From: Nematostella vectensis
Taxonomy: Eukaryota; Cnidaria; Anthozoa; Actiniaria; Edwardsiidae
Assembly: GCF_932526225.1 (NCBI RefSeq)
Contig: NC_064036.1
Coordinates: 6,331,519-6,395,518 of the forward strand
Direction of reading: 5' to 3'
Length of the DNA stretch: 64,000 bases
Shown here: piece by piece, positions 35,255 to 58,984 of the stretch
Position numbering within the stretch: position 1 is the stretch's first letter
Layout of the letters: every line of letters starts with the position of its first letter
Made by a program: the position numbers and the translations under genes
The notes under the pieces: generated by a model
Database searches by the model: none
The model's input: the letters and a program-made list of their open reading frames with translations, nothing else
Told to the model about the DNA's origin: nothing

Positions 35255-36365
35255 CGGGGTGCAATTGATCGAATCGATAATCGATATTAATCAACATAAA
35301 TCGATAAAATTAATTAATTGTATCGGTAATCGATAGCAATCATAGAAAACAAAAGTGAGGATAATCGATAAATATTGATTTTTGATTAACTTCATCAATT
35401 TATATCGAATTATTGATTAAATCGGTAAAATAAAAGACGAGTACAAGAGATTTAACAAACATTTTTTTTATTGCATTGGCAAACAAAACGTGAAAACTAC
35501 GGAACCAACACAAACTAGCAGTAGCGACAGTAGTTATTGCCATAACCGTCCAGAATAATGTTTATGGATGTTACACAATTAACTTGTAGTAGTGAAATTA
35601 TTGTTGCAGTCAGATGGTAAAAACCAACAGTGTACATAGTGTATACTACACTACTTGTAACAAATTATTGCTGCACTCTGTAGAGATGTAGCAAATCATA
35701 GATTCTAACCTCACTTTTGCAATACCAGACTAGTTATATATTTAATGAACATCCTGACGATCAATGCCATTAAATGCAAAATCGCCAGAAGGTAAAGAAT
35801 GGGGCATACAAGCCTGTTACAATTGACGTGTAATCAAAGAGTTTTATGAAAATTGAAGGAAAAGATCAGTTTATATTTTCTCTTTATCTGATGTCTTGAG
35901 TTTTGTCTAGTTCTGCATTCTGCCCCGTGCGCGTCCGTGCGCCTCTTTTTTTCACTCCCTCTCTCCCCTCGCTATGCAGGCTTTATAATCTCATGCGCCC
36001 ATACTGCTTCAGTTTTTTGCAGCCAAAGCCGTGACAATTAGAAACATATGGTGTATATGTACATACAAGGTACAGCGACCGAGGCAATACATATACACTT
36101 GTTTTATAAGAATGTCTAGAAATCTAAATAATACGTGGGCAACCCTTTTGTGGGTAAACCCTTTTTTATTCTTGCTTGTACCAATCGATAGATACAGGTA
36201 AGATCGATATAATTGATAGCCTCAATTGGGAAGAATTTTGTGAGTATCAATTAATATCGATCATCCAATACATTTGATATCAATTAATTTATCAATTGAT
36301 TTATTTCTATTTATCGATCGTTTTTTCGATATCGATTTTTAATGATTGTACACTCTAGGGTGAAT
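35255..36365. mobile_element. AT-rich element with ATCGAT-dense inverted ends
   Basis: Both ends are packed with ATCGAT, AATTGAT and TCGATA words in opposite orientation (35265-35420 and 36180-36345). Outermost are GGGGTGCAATTGATCGAATC on the left and GATTGTACACTCTAGGGTG on the right. The middle has no recognisable ORF. Possibly a non-autonomous hAT-like element; ends are imperfect and the class is unsure. Confidence 0.45.
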
Positions 36366-36551
36366 GTTCAACCCTTTTTTTTTTGTAAGAGTGAAGGAGT
36401 TGTCCCCAGGAAGGGCAGAAAATGATGGAGTATTTTCTTCTTGGAGAAGCAAACACACTAATTGGTGTGCATTTTTTTATGAGACTACATTCTAATATTT
36501 GTGTCTGTGTGAGTCAGCCAAGTGTAAGGAAAAGGGTATTTTAGTAATTGG

Positions 36552-36630
36552 TAGACTTCTCCCAAGGGTCGGTACTCTGATTGGCCAACTGGAAAAAAGT
36601 GCCTGTCAAATTGGGTCCCTTGGGAGAAGT
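36552..36630. repeat. Inverted repeat just upstream of ILF2
   Basis: AGACTTCTCCCAAGGG (36552) is mirrored by CCCTTGGGAGAAGTCA (about 36613-36628), with about 45 bases between. It is directly followed by ACTTCCGTCG, whose reverse complement contains the ETS-type core CGGAAGT. The ILF2 transcription start probably lies nearby (36630-36830), but the first noncoding exon was not fixed. Confidence 0.5.
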
Positions 36631-37181
36631 CATTCATGACTTCCGTCGACGATCTAGAAGGGACTTGGATACTTGGAGGTTAATGAAGTCAATTCAAGCG
36701 ACAATTTGAGCTGAAAACTCGGGGAAGTGGTTAATATTATGAGATAACGTAATGTGAAATTTATCAGGTGATCCGCTCCAGTTGAAATCGTTGTGCGTTG
36801 CATATTTTTCAAGAACCGAGCGATTTAGTCAAGGTGATTGGAAATTAGTAACCAATACTAAATAACACTGAACAGCACCAAAGCATCCCCAAATGCGCTC
36901 TAAATCGCTTAAATAATAGACAAATACAACTACAACATCAAGTTGGATTGAATTTATTACATTTTTATGGAAGAATACTTGCATAAAGTAACAACTCATT
37001 ATGTTCTCTCTATTAACGGTCAAAGAGCCAGTTGGTTCAAATTACTAATTGAGAGAGCCTGGGCTACCTGTGATGACCATTGTTGTCCACTGCTGCCGAC
37101 AGCCTATAGCTGGATTAGCTCTCTAGTGACAATTATTTCATTTATGAAGAAAGTTTACAATTTTTATTGTATTTTCCAGCA

Positions 37182-48371
<11,190 letters not shown>

Positions 48372-48394
48372 GCCCCCTTGCACACATCTGTATA

Positions 48395-48573
48395 CAGGCC
48401 CGTAGCCAGGGTTTTGAGCTGGGGGTTCGTCTACCCATAAGCGGACCATTTTCTTTTAGGTAGCTCGTCCTAGCTCGCAATGGTATTTAATTCATATTCA
48501 GTTAGACCTTCCTCTCGAGTGGGAACCATCCCCCCTCCCGTCCCTGGCCACGCCCCTGGCTACGGGCCTGGTA
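48395..48573. mobile_element. hAT-type MITE in the ILF2 3' UTR
   Basis: CAGGCCCGTAGCCAGGG at 48395 is mirrored by CCCTGGCTACGGGCCTGG at about 48555-48572. This terminal inverted repeat is a widespread invertebrate hAT-type MITE end. It lies 24 bp after the ILF2 stop codon and so would be transcribed in the 3' UTR if polyadenylation uses AATAAA at 48892-48897. Confidence 0.7.
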
Positions 48574-48891
48574 CAATATGGTTTAAAACTTATTGATAAC
48601 AATCTGGATTAGTCACATGGATGAGGAATGGGGGATTCAGAGATTGTATATAGTGAAGTTTTGAAAAGGGATTGCAAATCGCTCCATTTAAGCCATTTAA
48701 TACAGAAGAGCACAGAAAAGTGAATGACACAACCTTGTTACCAAACATTTCACCTTTATACTTTTTATTCAGTTTTTTTTCCTATGTAACTTTACAGACA
48801 TCAGTGGAAAACATTTTAAATGGTTGGCTGTACACTGCATGTCACCTTTTCAAACACTAGAAATTGGCATACCCCTTCGTCTGTTGACAGT

Positions 48892-48897
48892 AATAAA
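48892..48897 (+). terminator. Candidate ILF2 poly(A) signal AATAAA
   Basis: AATAAA about 520 bases after the ILF2 stop codon, the first canonical hexamer noted on the plus strand downstream. Confidence 0.45.
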
Positions 48898-49191
48898 AAT
48901 TTATTTGGCTGACTTATATTTGTCTTGTTTAAAAGCGGAGCGTGCCGCAGGCCGGCTACGCGGAGCTCCAGAGGTATAGAAATATGGTATAATGAAGCAA
49001 GCCAGGCCATGGCCATTGGATATCACTACAAACTACTTCGAAACTATTCCCATACCCTCTCCGCTAAGGTTTTGATACCTGCTTTCTAAGAAAATAATGC
49101 TTATTCTATTTTGCTTTACTTGATATCAAGGTTATAAAGACATTTACGATAAAAGAAGACGGAAATCGGACGAAAATTTGTAACCACCAAA

Positions 49192-49218
49192 GGGGGGGGG
49201 GGGGGGGGGGGGGGGGGG
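49192..49218. repeat. Poly-G run (27 bases)
   Basis: An uninterrupted G tract. Assembled length is likely unreliable. Confidence 0.9.
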
Positions 49219-49467
49219 CTCCGGGGAAAAAAAGTCCTTAAAAGGGGTGCTCCTAATTTTTTTAAGGAGGCGTACTTGAGCTGTAATATTTTACTGATAT
49301 GATCTAGTTCGTAGTGTCTTTATAAACCAATAGATACTTCCAGCTTTCAGTATGTAACAGTTGGATTTACCGATACACTTTATAATCAGTTAACAGGACC
49401 AAATGGAAATAAACCTCTAAACAGTGGTGGAGCCTGCAAATCCACATAACGATATAACACCGTTTTT

Positions 49468-50742
49468 GTACAGGACCCGAAATGATCCCAGGACCCGAAA
49501 CGATCCCCAAGAGTCCCCGAAATGAACCCCAAGGAATTACAGTAATGGACAAATAAAGGATTGGCTTTCAGTTAAAAAAAAAAATAAATAAACATTTAGC
49601 TTTGTTTGTGTTATTAAAAGGAAATTTACATTAACTAAAGCTGTTATCCAGTGAATTTTGCATATAATGTTAAAATGAAGAGACAGTAGTGTTACATTAT
49701 TACTTTATTTTGTATTCTTTTTCCTTTTACATTTATTTCATTTCCTTTTGTTATTGTAATTTTATATATCCGCCTCATGCTCACGCTTTGCGGATTACAA
49801 TATATAAATATATAAATAAATAAATAAATTAAGATTTTAATATACGACTGCGGGGGAAATACAGTGGTTGAGCCAGAAATTGGGGTCAACTAAATTCCTC
49901 TGATAGTAATTTGAAGAACCCGGCGTTGATAAATCATTTTTACATAACAAGCCATAAAAGAAGTCTTTACAGATAGGACATGCTGCTTTTCATAGGAAGC
50001 GAAATGTTTTAAAGTTATTTTTTGGCATGTTTGTTTTCGGTGAATGAAAGACCTATCATATCATGAGATCATGCCGGGGTGTACTCACGACTACATGAGG
50101 AAATTCAAAACTCACATAATATTGCTTTCAACAAAAGCCACATCCTCTTAATATTTCGCATCGGTAGTAGAAGGGTTGTTCGAGTGTATTACTCAGTGTG
50201 CTTTTGTCATTCCATCTTCTCTGTCAAACCGGCTGCCTAAAATGTCTCGGTAAATATTCGCTTGTGTGAACAAGGATTTCGTGGTGAAATACATGTTTGG
50301 TTGTCAAATGAATATTAATTTTTAGGGGTGATGTTTACCGGAAATGAGATTTATAGTGTCAGAGTCATGTGTCGGAACCGCAAAATGTGTGATGGAAGGT
50401 CAAAAGTTTGGTTGATCTGAGCAAAGCTGTGCTATGTTTATGCTGTATTCCTTTCAGTAGCAATTTAAAGTTGTATATTTGTTTTGGACTCTGTTTATGG
50501 GTTACGCCGGGCAATGTAATAAATAGAAGTATTGTGTTGGAATTTAATATTTTTAAGTCACGTTGCTTAGAAATCGAGTCGTTGTTAACCCTTAATTATG
50601 CTTCGAGAATTGCAAGTATTTCTTCTGCTTTCCCTTTGTCCATTACCGCAATTCCTTGGGGTTGATTTCGGGGACTCCTCGGTATCGTTTCGGTTCCGAG
50701 GATCACTTGGGGTACTTTTGGGGATCATTTCGGGTCCTGTAC
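49468..50742. mobile_element. Composite-TIR element, copy A
   Basis: The left end GTACAGGACCCGAAATGATC is mirrored by GATCATTTCGGGTCCTGTAC at the right. Terminal repeats of about 100 bp are made of iterated words of the type GGACCCGAAACGATCCC and end inward with CCATTACTGTAATTCC-like sequence (inverted: CCATTACCGCAATTCC). The body is noncoding, AT-rich and about 1.1 kb. Copy B follows 35 bp away and shares the body (GCTGCTTTTCATAGGAAGCG, TGCCGGGGTGTAC). Confidence 0.85.
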
Positions 50743-50776
50743 AAGATTGGTCTTGATGACATCTAGAAGGATCACT

Positions 50777-51970
50777 GTACAGGACCCGAAATGATCCCAG
50801 GACCTGAAACGATCCCAGGACCCGAAACGATCCCCAAAAGTTCCCCAACTGATCCCGGGACCCGAAACGATCCCCAAGAGTCCCCGAAATGAACCCCAAG
50901 GAATTGCAGTAATGGACAACAAAAGGAATGTGTAAGGATTGGCTTTCAGTTTTAAAAACATTTGAAACATTTAGCTTTATTTATGTTATTAAAAGGAAAT
51001 TTACATTAACTAAAACTATAGTATTAAGATATTAATATACGACTGCGGGGGAAATACAGTGGTTGAGTCAGAAATTGGGGTCAACTAACAATTCCTGTGA
51101 TAGTAATTTGAAGAACACGGTGTAGATAAATCATTTTTACATAAAAAGCCAAAAAGAAAGGATAAGACATGCTGCTTTTCATAGGAAGCGAAATGGGTTA
51201 AGGTTATTTTTTTGCATGTTTTTATTCGGCGAATGAAAGACCTATCCTATCATGAGATCATGCCGGGGTGTACGCACGACTACATGAGGAAATTTAAAAC
51301 TCACATAATATTGCTTTCAACAAATGCCACATCCTCTTAATATTTTGCATCGGTAGTAGATGGGTTGGTTGTTTGAGTGTATTACTCAGTGTGCTTTTGT
51401 CGTTCCATCTTCTCGGCCAAACCGGCTGCCTAAATATAATGTGTCGGTAAATATTCGCTCGTGTAAACAAGAATTTCGTGGTGAAATACATGTTTGGTTG
51501 TCAAATGAATATTAATTTTTAGGGGTGATGTTTACCGGAAATGAGAGTCATGTGTCGGAACCGCAAAATGTTTAGAGTGTGATGGAAGGTCGAGAGTTTG
51601 GTTGATCTGAGCAAAGCTGTGCTATGTTTATGCTGTATTCCTTTCAGTAGCAATTGAAAGTTGTGTATTTGTTTTGGACTCTGTTTATGTGTTTAACGCC
51701 GGGCAATGTAATAAATAGAAGTATTGTATTGGAATTTAATATTTTTAAGTCACATTGTTTAGAAATTGAGTCGCTGTTAATCCTTAATTATGCTTCAAGA
51801 ATTGCAAGTATTTCTTCTGCTTTCCCTTTGTCCATTACCGCAATTCCTTGGGGTTAATTTCGGGGACTCCTCGGTATCGTTTCGGGTCCCAGGATCATTT
51901 GGGGTACTTTTGGGGATCATTTCGGGTCCTGGGATCGTTTCGGGTCCTGGGATCATTTCGGGTCCTGTAC
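50777..51970. mobile_element. Composite-TIR element, copy B
   Basis: Same family and orientation as copy A. The left end GTACAGGACCCGAAATGATC and right end CGGGTCCTGTAC are inverted. The number of GGACCCGAAACGATCCC sub-units differs between the two ends and from copy A, so the ends expand and contract. No transposase was seen. Confidence 0.85.
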
Positions 51971-52302
51971 ATCACACTAAAATACTGCGAAATAATTTTG
52001 CCAAAATATTGAAGCGAATTACTGTAGTTTACTTGTACGGCGGCCAGCCAGACTGGGTGTGCTCTCTCTCTCTTCTAATGGTAGAGACTCAACAGCGTAG
52101 CTCGCAAAATACACGCCCAGACTGCTTAAAATCTCGTACTAATTTGAAGACATAACAACCAAGTACAAACATCTTTAACATTTAAACGATATAATTTAAT
52201 AGCAGAATAAACGGATCAACTCATATGTTCACTACACGCTGTGGGGATTGTGCCTCAGTAACCAACTTATACAGTGTTGCTTAGATATCTGTGCTCATGT
52301 AT

Positions 52303-52386
52303 TACCCTGGGTACCACAGCCTCCAGACTTCTCTCGTCCAGTGACGCTCGGGCGAGAGAAGTTTGGAGGCTCTGGTACCCAGGGTA
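52303..52386. repeat. Perfect-looking 84-bp hairpin
   Basis: TACCCTGGGTACCACAGCCTCC on the left pairs with GGAGGCTCTGGTACCCAGGGTA on the right (one bulge). CAGACTTCTCTCG pairs with CGAGAGAAGTTTG. A loop of about 15 bases lies between. Probably a tiny MITE; it could fold into a small-RNA precursor-like stem if transcribed. Confidence 0.75.
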
Positions 52387-52454
52387 CTCATGTTTTTCCT
52401 ATTTGGCGAATTGCGATGTTTTCCCCACAATCTAATGGAAGAAATATAAATAAT

Positions 52455-52460
52455 TTTATT
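52455..52460 (-). terminator. Candidate TMEM201 poly(A) signal AATAAA
   Basis: TTTATT on the plus strand gives AATAAA on the minus strand about 120 bases after the TMEM201 stop codon. Confidence 0.5.
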
Positions 52461-52580
52461 GAAAAAATATACATTTACATTCTTTTATAATGTTAAGTAA
52501 TATTAGTAATATATAGTAATATAACTACATCTCTGCAGCTTTTTAAAGTCGTCATGTATAAAACTTCACTTAGGAGTAGC

Positions 52581-55500
52581 TTATTTATCTGATGTGCGCA
52601 GTTGTTTTACAAGCAAGAAAATTAAGGCAATGTTACAGAGCAAACTAATAATAAGCAAACATTTTAATGAGAAGAGCATCCCGCAGACAATCCCAGCAGG
52701 ACTCCATCTTGGAGATTGGTCTTTCTGAGGGTATGCTTGAAAGGGCCCCTAGTGAAGAGAAAGTTCAATTTACTATTGTAAAATAGAAGTAGTTTAATCA
52801 TCAATTTGTTAGCTTTTCAATAAAATAATCTCCTACATTCTTTAGTTTTCTACATCTTCTACAGGGTCAGAGTAGGGGGTAAGGCACTGGGGGTACCCCT
52901 CCCCCCATTATTTTCAAATATTATAAGGAAATGACCAGTAGGGGCGTGGCTGTGCCACCAAGCTTCTGAAAAAGCTCTTTTTAGCCCCTAGGCATTTTTC
53001 TTATTTGTCTTTTTCATCTCAAAGAGGAAGGGGTCTTAATAGAGATGGGCTTATTTTAAAATCATCTTTTTCTCACACTAGGTATTATTTTAAAATCTCT
53101 TTTAATGCTTTTAACAATAGGTATTTTTGCTTCTGTAATTACTGTCATTCATTACTGACTTTTTCCTCATTTTCCTCCTCCCCTTGAGACTCCATGCTAA
53201 TATCATGCATTTGGTGATTTGCTGAAAGAAAGAAAAAGAGAAAGTTCTAAATCTCTCTTGATCATTTCTAAGGATGGTGCTCAAACACACCATGGGAAGT
53301 TTGATTTAGACCTCCTCTGCACAGGCTGCCATTGCTGAGGTTGAGGGTAGCAGGAACTATGAGAGGCCTTTCACCCGTTGCTACAAGAGGACTTGGAGTA
53401 GAGTCTTGTAGTGTAGTGCTCATAGGGATGGTCACACCAGACCAATAGGAGCCTAAGCCAGAGAAAAACAAAACAATTGCTCTAGAACATTTGTCTAGCA
53501 TGTAAAAGAAAATGATTTAATAGAATCATTTATATGTCAAAACCCCAGTGAAGCCCTGTAATCATGTTTGTTTGCCATGCTACTCGGGGCCAAAGCAGAG
53601 GATGGGGCACTGGGAGCATGTGCCCCCCAATATTAAAAAAAATGACCAGGAAATTACCAGTAGGGGCATGGCCATGCCCCAAAATATTTTCTTAATGTTT
53701 TTGCATTGTGCCCCCCCCCAGACTAGACCAGACTAGACAAATGTTTTGGCTATTCAATTTGACTTACTAGTGTGAATTTAGTGTGAATAACAATTATTCC
53801 TTAGTAATTGTTGAATACTCTATTGACCACCTTATCTTGATGGAAGGATATTGTTACTTGTCCTGGTTTTGAGGCAGATGTTCATTATCACTGCCTGTGA
53901 TGTGCTTATGTCTGTAGTTACCTGGACTACTGGTCCTCGCTTGTACTTTTTGGCTGTCTGACATGTCTAGCGATAACCAATTAAGGGTGTGGTCAAAATA
54001 ACTAGGAAGATTATCTTCAGCATCATCATCAGAATCCTGAAATCAGAAAACTTTTTAAACTAAATAACCATAAAGTTTAAGGAATTCACTATCTTCAATA
54101 TATTTACATACCTCACTGAACTGGTTTTCCTGTTTATAGGAATCTGTTGAGCAAGGCGTACTACTTCGACAAGACCGTATCCTGCAAAAGATACAAACAT
54201 TACAAAACCTGAACAGTCTCTTGCTTCGAGGGTTATCAGCAGGCATGCAACTGCACTCCTTCCCCCCCCCTTTGGCGGCCAAAAAGTGTGTCATTTCTTA
54301 TTAAGGAATCTTCAAATACCTTGCTTTTTCCATGTGTGGCAACAAGGCAATGGAAGAACCTTACCCTAAGGTCTGATAAAGACTTATACAAGTCTGAAAG
54401 GGGGAACAAGGATAAAAGCACAGCAGGGGGGAGGGGTATTTGGGTATTTTGAATAGGTTTAACATTATTAGTAAGAACTTTTGAGGGTTGAAGACTACCT
54501 TTGGGGGGGGGGGGGGAGGTTGAAAAGTGCAGTTAGGTAATCTTTTGAGTTTTATCATCTTTACCAATACTTCAAGGCTGGATGGTGTAGTGTAGAGGGA
54601 TGGAATTCTCCTCTTAATGAACAATATGTTATCATATTTAAATGTCACAGACAAAAGTGAGGGTAGTGTTTAGGTATCCTATCATTTGCTTATATGCACA
54701 TCTATGAATTCTATTCCAACACATCACTTGCCTTTTTTTCTTCACTACTTTTGAGCTTCTATAATTCAGCAGGGCAGCATAGATACAAGCGATGAGATTC
54801 AGAGCCCAGCAGACTAAAGCGAGGATAGGACCTATGGTCTGTATTGTATCAGCTTCACTACTAATGAAAGCAACAAGGTTTAATGGAAAATAAATTTCTG
54901 AGATACTCAATATCAAGTATATTTGCAATAAAAAGCAATTACTGTACTGCATTTAAAAAAAAAATTTGGCTACTGTATATCAAAATTACCAAAAGATCAT
55001 CAAATGAAATTATTGGAAAAGCCTAATAAATTTGTCATGAGTGCTGTCTGAGTTTGCAGAAACCTTTACCATAATAAAACACCAAGAGAAAAAGACACCA
55101 CCAGAGTCACAATCCCCAACCTGAAAACACACACACCTAGTTATTAGTGCAATGATATTGTTTTTTAAAAAAATCAATGAAACACAAAACAGAAAAAAAT
55201 GTTTTAAATAGAAAATTACCTGGTTTGCCATCTAACAAAGTTGACAACTTGAATAATAAAACTGATGGAAACAAGATGAAGAGGATCTAACAAATAATAA
55301 AGATAATAAAGTTAATCTCCTGTATTAGATTATCTTATAAACAGAATGTCCTGTTCGGGTAGAGGTCTGCTGCAGGAGATCCGTAACCCCTGTTTAGGAC
55401 AACTTAATATGAGACAAGATACATAGTTTGGACAAAAAAAAACAATGTTCATATCGTCCTGTATAGGACAAGGGCAAATGATCAAAGAAAAGCTAAATAC

Positions 55501-58500
55501 TCTCCAAACCTCTGAAGTCATGAGTAATAACAAGGCTTGTTGATGTCATTCTACTTGACAATTCATGTGAAAGCAAATTAAATAAAATCGGAACCATGCT
55601 CAGGACAAAAGGCTTGAATTATAAACGTGTACAGTACCATGCAAATGCACTACTACTATTACTACTACTTCTTAGATTGTGCACTACACATGAGACTCCC
55701 TTTACTCGTCAGCAGATATGCACAGAAAAATACAAATAAAGAGCTTCACTTACTCCTTAGGATGAAAGTCTGCATTAATGCCCATTTCCTGTAACCAGCA
55801 CAGATGACTGTTACAATTTCAAACAGCACTGGGGAATAAATACTTTTCCCTGGCTTCCAATGATGTAACCATGCCTCCAAGCCATCATGAAGTCTTCTCA
55901 GAAGATTTTGAATGGATAATGTGAAAACATTTTCTAAGCAACAAAACAAACCGGATCAATAAGCAAGGTCACATTGCTAAAATAGTAGAATCACTTCCCC
56001 TTCAGTTCTAAGGAAAGGTGTTGCACATTCACCACTACAGTTATGATTTAAAATGCTCTTATTCAGAGAAGATGCCTACCTTTATAGAGAAGGTTGCACT
56101 TGCAAATTTCTGCTTTTAAAAGCAATGTCAGAAAAAGAAGAGAGGAGAACTGAAGTACTATAGTCCATGGAGACATCCTCGACTCTCTTCGGTTGCTACC
56201 CTAGGTAAGAAATTAAATAAATGAATGAATGAATGAAAAAATTCATATCATGAGCTATTAGACATCCATTCTACTGCACAAGTTGCCTTGTATCTACATT
56301 TAGCATAGATCTACAGAAAGATAAAGATATCTTTAAGGTTTTGTCTTATTAGTATTGTTTTTTTATTTTTTATTTTTTTTTCTCTCTCTCTCTTTTCTCG
56401 TTACAGCAACAAACAACAAACAACAAACATCTTTTATTTGCACACAAAATTAAGTGTTACATAGGTTGTTTTTGTTTTTTTTTTCATTAGAGATATAATA
56501 TTACTCTTCTTTTTCTTTTTTTCTTTTTATATTCATATATTTATTGAGAGGGAGAGGAGAGAAAAACAACCTAGGGTTGCATACCAAGGGGGGACAATGC
56601 TTCGGTGCGGGCACCCTAGATTAGCTTGAGAGCTAAACAGGCTAGGGTGCACTTAAATGTTAGGGAAAAATCCTACTTTGGAGATCTGGAGGCTGTGTGC
56701 ATAAGCAAGAATGTACGAGAAAACACAAATATAGAGACACGACAAGGATACAACAAGGATACGACAAGAATACAAGCTGGTACAAGCAGAGCGGAAACAA
56801 AGACAAAAGGAAGGAAGGAAGGAATATATGGCCAAGAATTAGGTGATAGTATGGGTTACAGGTGAAGATGTGGTTGGGTTAATAGGTGGCGACCATGTCG
56901 TCTGATAATTTTTTTTTTTGAAGGATTTCATATTTAAGTCTTTTTCATTTTTGGTGAGTTCGTTCCAAATTAGTATACGTCTAAATCAGATGTTGAATTT
57001 CCCGTAGTTGGTTCGTGCTTTAGGTAGGGTGTAACTAGATTTGGCAGAAAGTCGGGTGTTGTATTTGTGGGAAATTATATGAAAGAAAGAGTCAAAAGTT
57101 GTGGGGAGAGTTCCGCTGTGTGGAAGTAAACTATATCTTTAACCTTGAGAAGTCCTAGTTGTTTGAAGTTAGGGGAAGATGGGGCATCGAATTTAGAAAA
57201 AGTCATAATTCATATCGCAGGTTTTTGCATTAAAAAGAGAGGTTTTAGTGTTGTACTATAGGTGTTGCCCCATACTAAAATTCCGTAAGTTATATGGGGG
57301 AAAACAATAAGTGAATAATATAGTTGTTTCAAAATGTTAATGTTGACAAAGTAACGTATCTTTGAGAGTGCTCCTAGATTACGTTTAAGTTTTTTGCAAA
57401 GCCCCGTTATGTGGCATTTCCAGTTAAGATGTGAGTCAATCATTATTCCTAAATATTTTATGTATTTTTCTGATTCGATTGGTTTATTGTTTATCTTTAG
57501 TTTTATAGGATGAGTTACTTTTTTCTGGAGAGGATGGAATAACACAAAGTTAGTTTTATCTATATTTAGAGAGTTTATTGGCACAAAACCACGTATATAT
57601 ATTTTAGTTCGTAATTCACGGTATATTCTAAATTAGTTAGGTTTTTGTTTGAATAGAACAAATTGGAATCATCTGCAAATATGTTAAAGTCTAGGGTTTG
57701 GGAGGAGTTGTTAAAGTCGTTAATGTATAGTAGAAAAAGAACCGGACCAAGCACAGACCCTTGGGGAACTCCGTAGGAGATGGACCTCAGTGAAGATTTG
57801 CTGCCTCCAATTTGTGTGAACTGTTTTCGATTTGTAAGGTAGGAAGAAAACCAGTCATATGCGATGCCACAAATTCCATAATGTTGGAGTTTGCGTAAAA
57901 GAATCGAGTGGTCTACAGTATCAAAAGCTTTACTAAGGTCAAGGAAAAGTCCGCACGAAAATTGGCCCAATTCTATGGCTTTCTGTATTTTGTCAACAGC
58001 GCTTAGTACAGCATGAGTTGTTGAGTGTTTAGGGCGGAATCCAAACTGATTGCTGTATAATATATTATGAGTTTGTAAGTAATGATTTAAGCGTTAGTCG
58101 TTAGTAACTCACCTTATTGGGTAAAGGTGTTATTTTTGAAAGCTGAAGATAATTATTTAACATAATGCAGCGTAAATCCTTTTCTTGGTTTGCCAGATGA
58201 CTATTCAGCACCGACTCACATGCTGGGCACAGTCCGTATGTTAGATCCAATAAAGCTCTGTACTCCTCAAACTCATCACAAAAATCTCTCTAAATGTAAA
58301 CAGATGTATCAAGCAGTTGAATTAATAAGTATCATAATCACCCATTTTCTTTTTCCCCTTTGTTGGGATTGCTAATTGTTTTGAGTGGCCTTCATTTAAG
58401 GCTGGATACGTATTCAGAATTTAGATTCCTACTTGGTTTGAGAATATGATACATAATACATGAAACATATAAAAAAACTGATAGCAACATGAAAAAAAAT

Positions 58501-58935
58501 GTTTAGGCTTAGCAATTATCAAGAATTGAAAAAGTCCTTACCATTTGTTATGAACAATTAAATTGAATAAGTATCCTTGTTTTTCTTGGTTGTACATACC
58601 TTACCAGAAGACTCAAAAGAATTGAGTTGTTTGATTTTTATGGATTGCTTTGCTTTGCAACTAGCACAGAACTCTGGCTGATGTGCAAGAGAGTGTTGTC
58701 CTGTAAAAATTCCTACAATTTCGATAAAAACAACCACATTATTATAACATAGAATCAGTACCATTTCCGAAATGGCCAAATGAATCGTTTTTTTCTTTTT
58801 ACCTGGTGCAGCATAAGAAAGGGGCAGTCCACTACTCGGTTCCCGGAAATTGCTGGTCTGGCATGGAACTGTCTTCAAATAACGCCTATTTTCCTAAATG
58901 GAATAACGCAGAATAATTAAAAAGTAGCTATCGTA

Positions 58936-58984
<49 letters not shown>

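Noticed and set aside
53268-53290. TAG at 53268-53270 as the TMEM201 stop codon
   Set aside because: A donor at 53290 followed by exons 53160-53221 and 52581-52748 keeps phase and recovers the conserved C-terminal membrane helix of the family.
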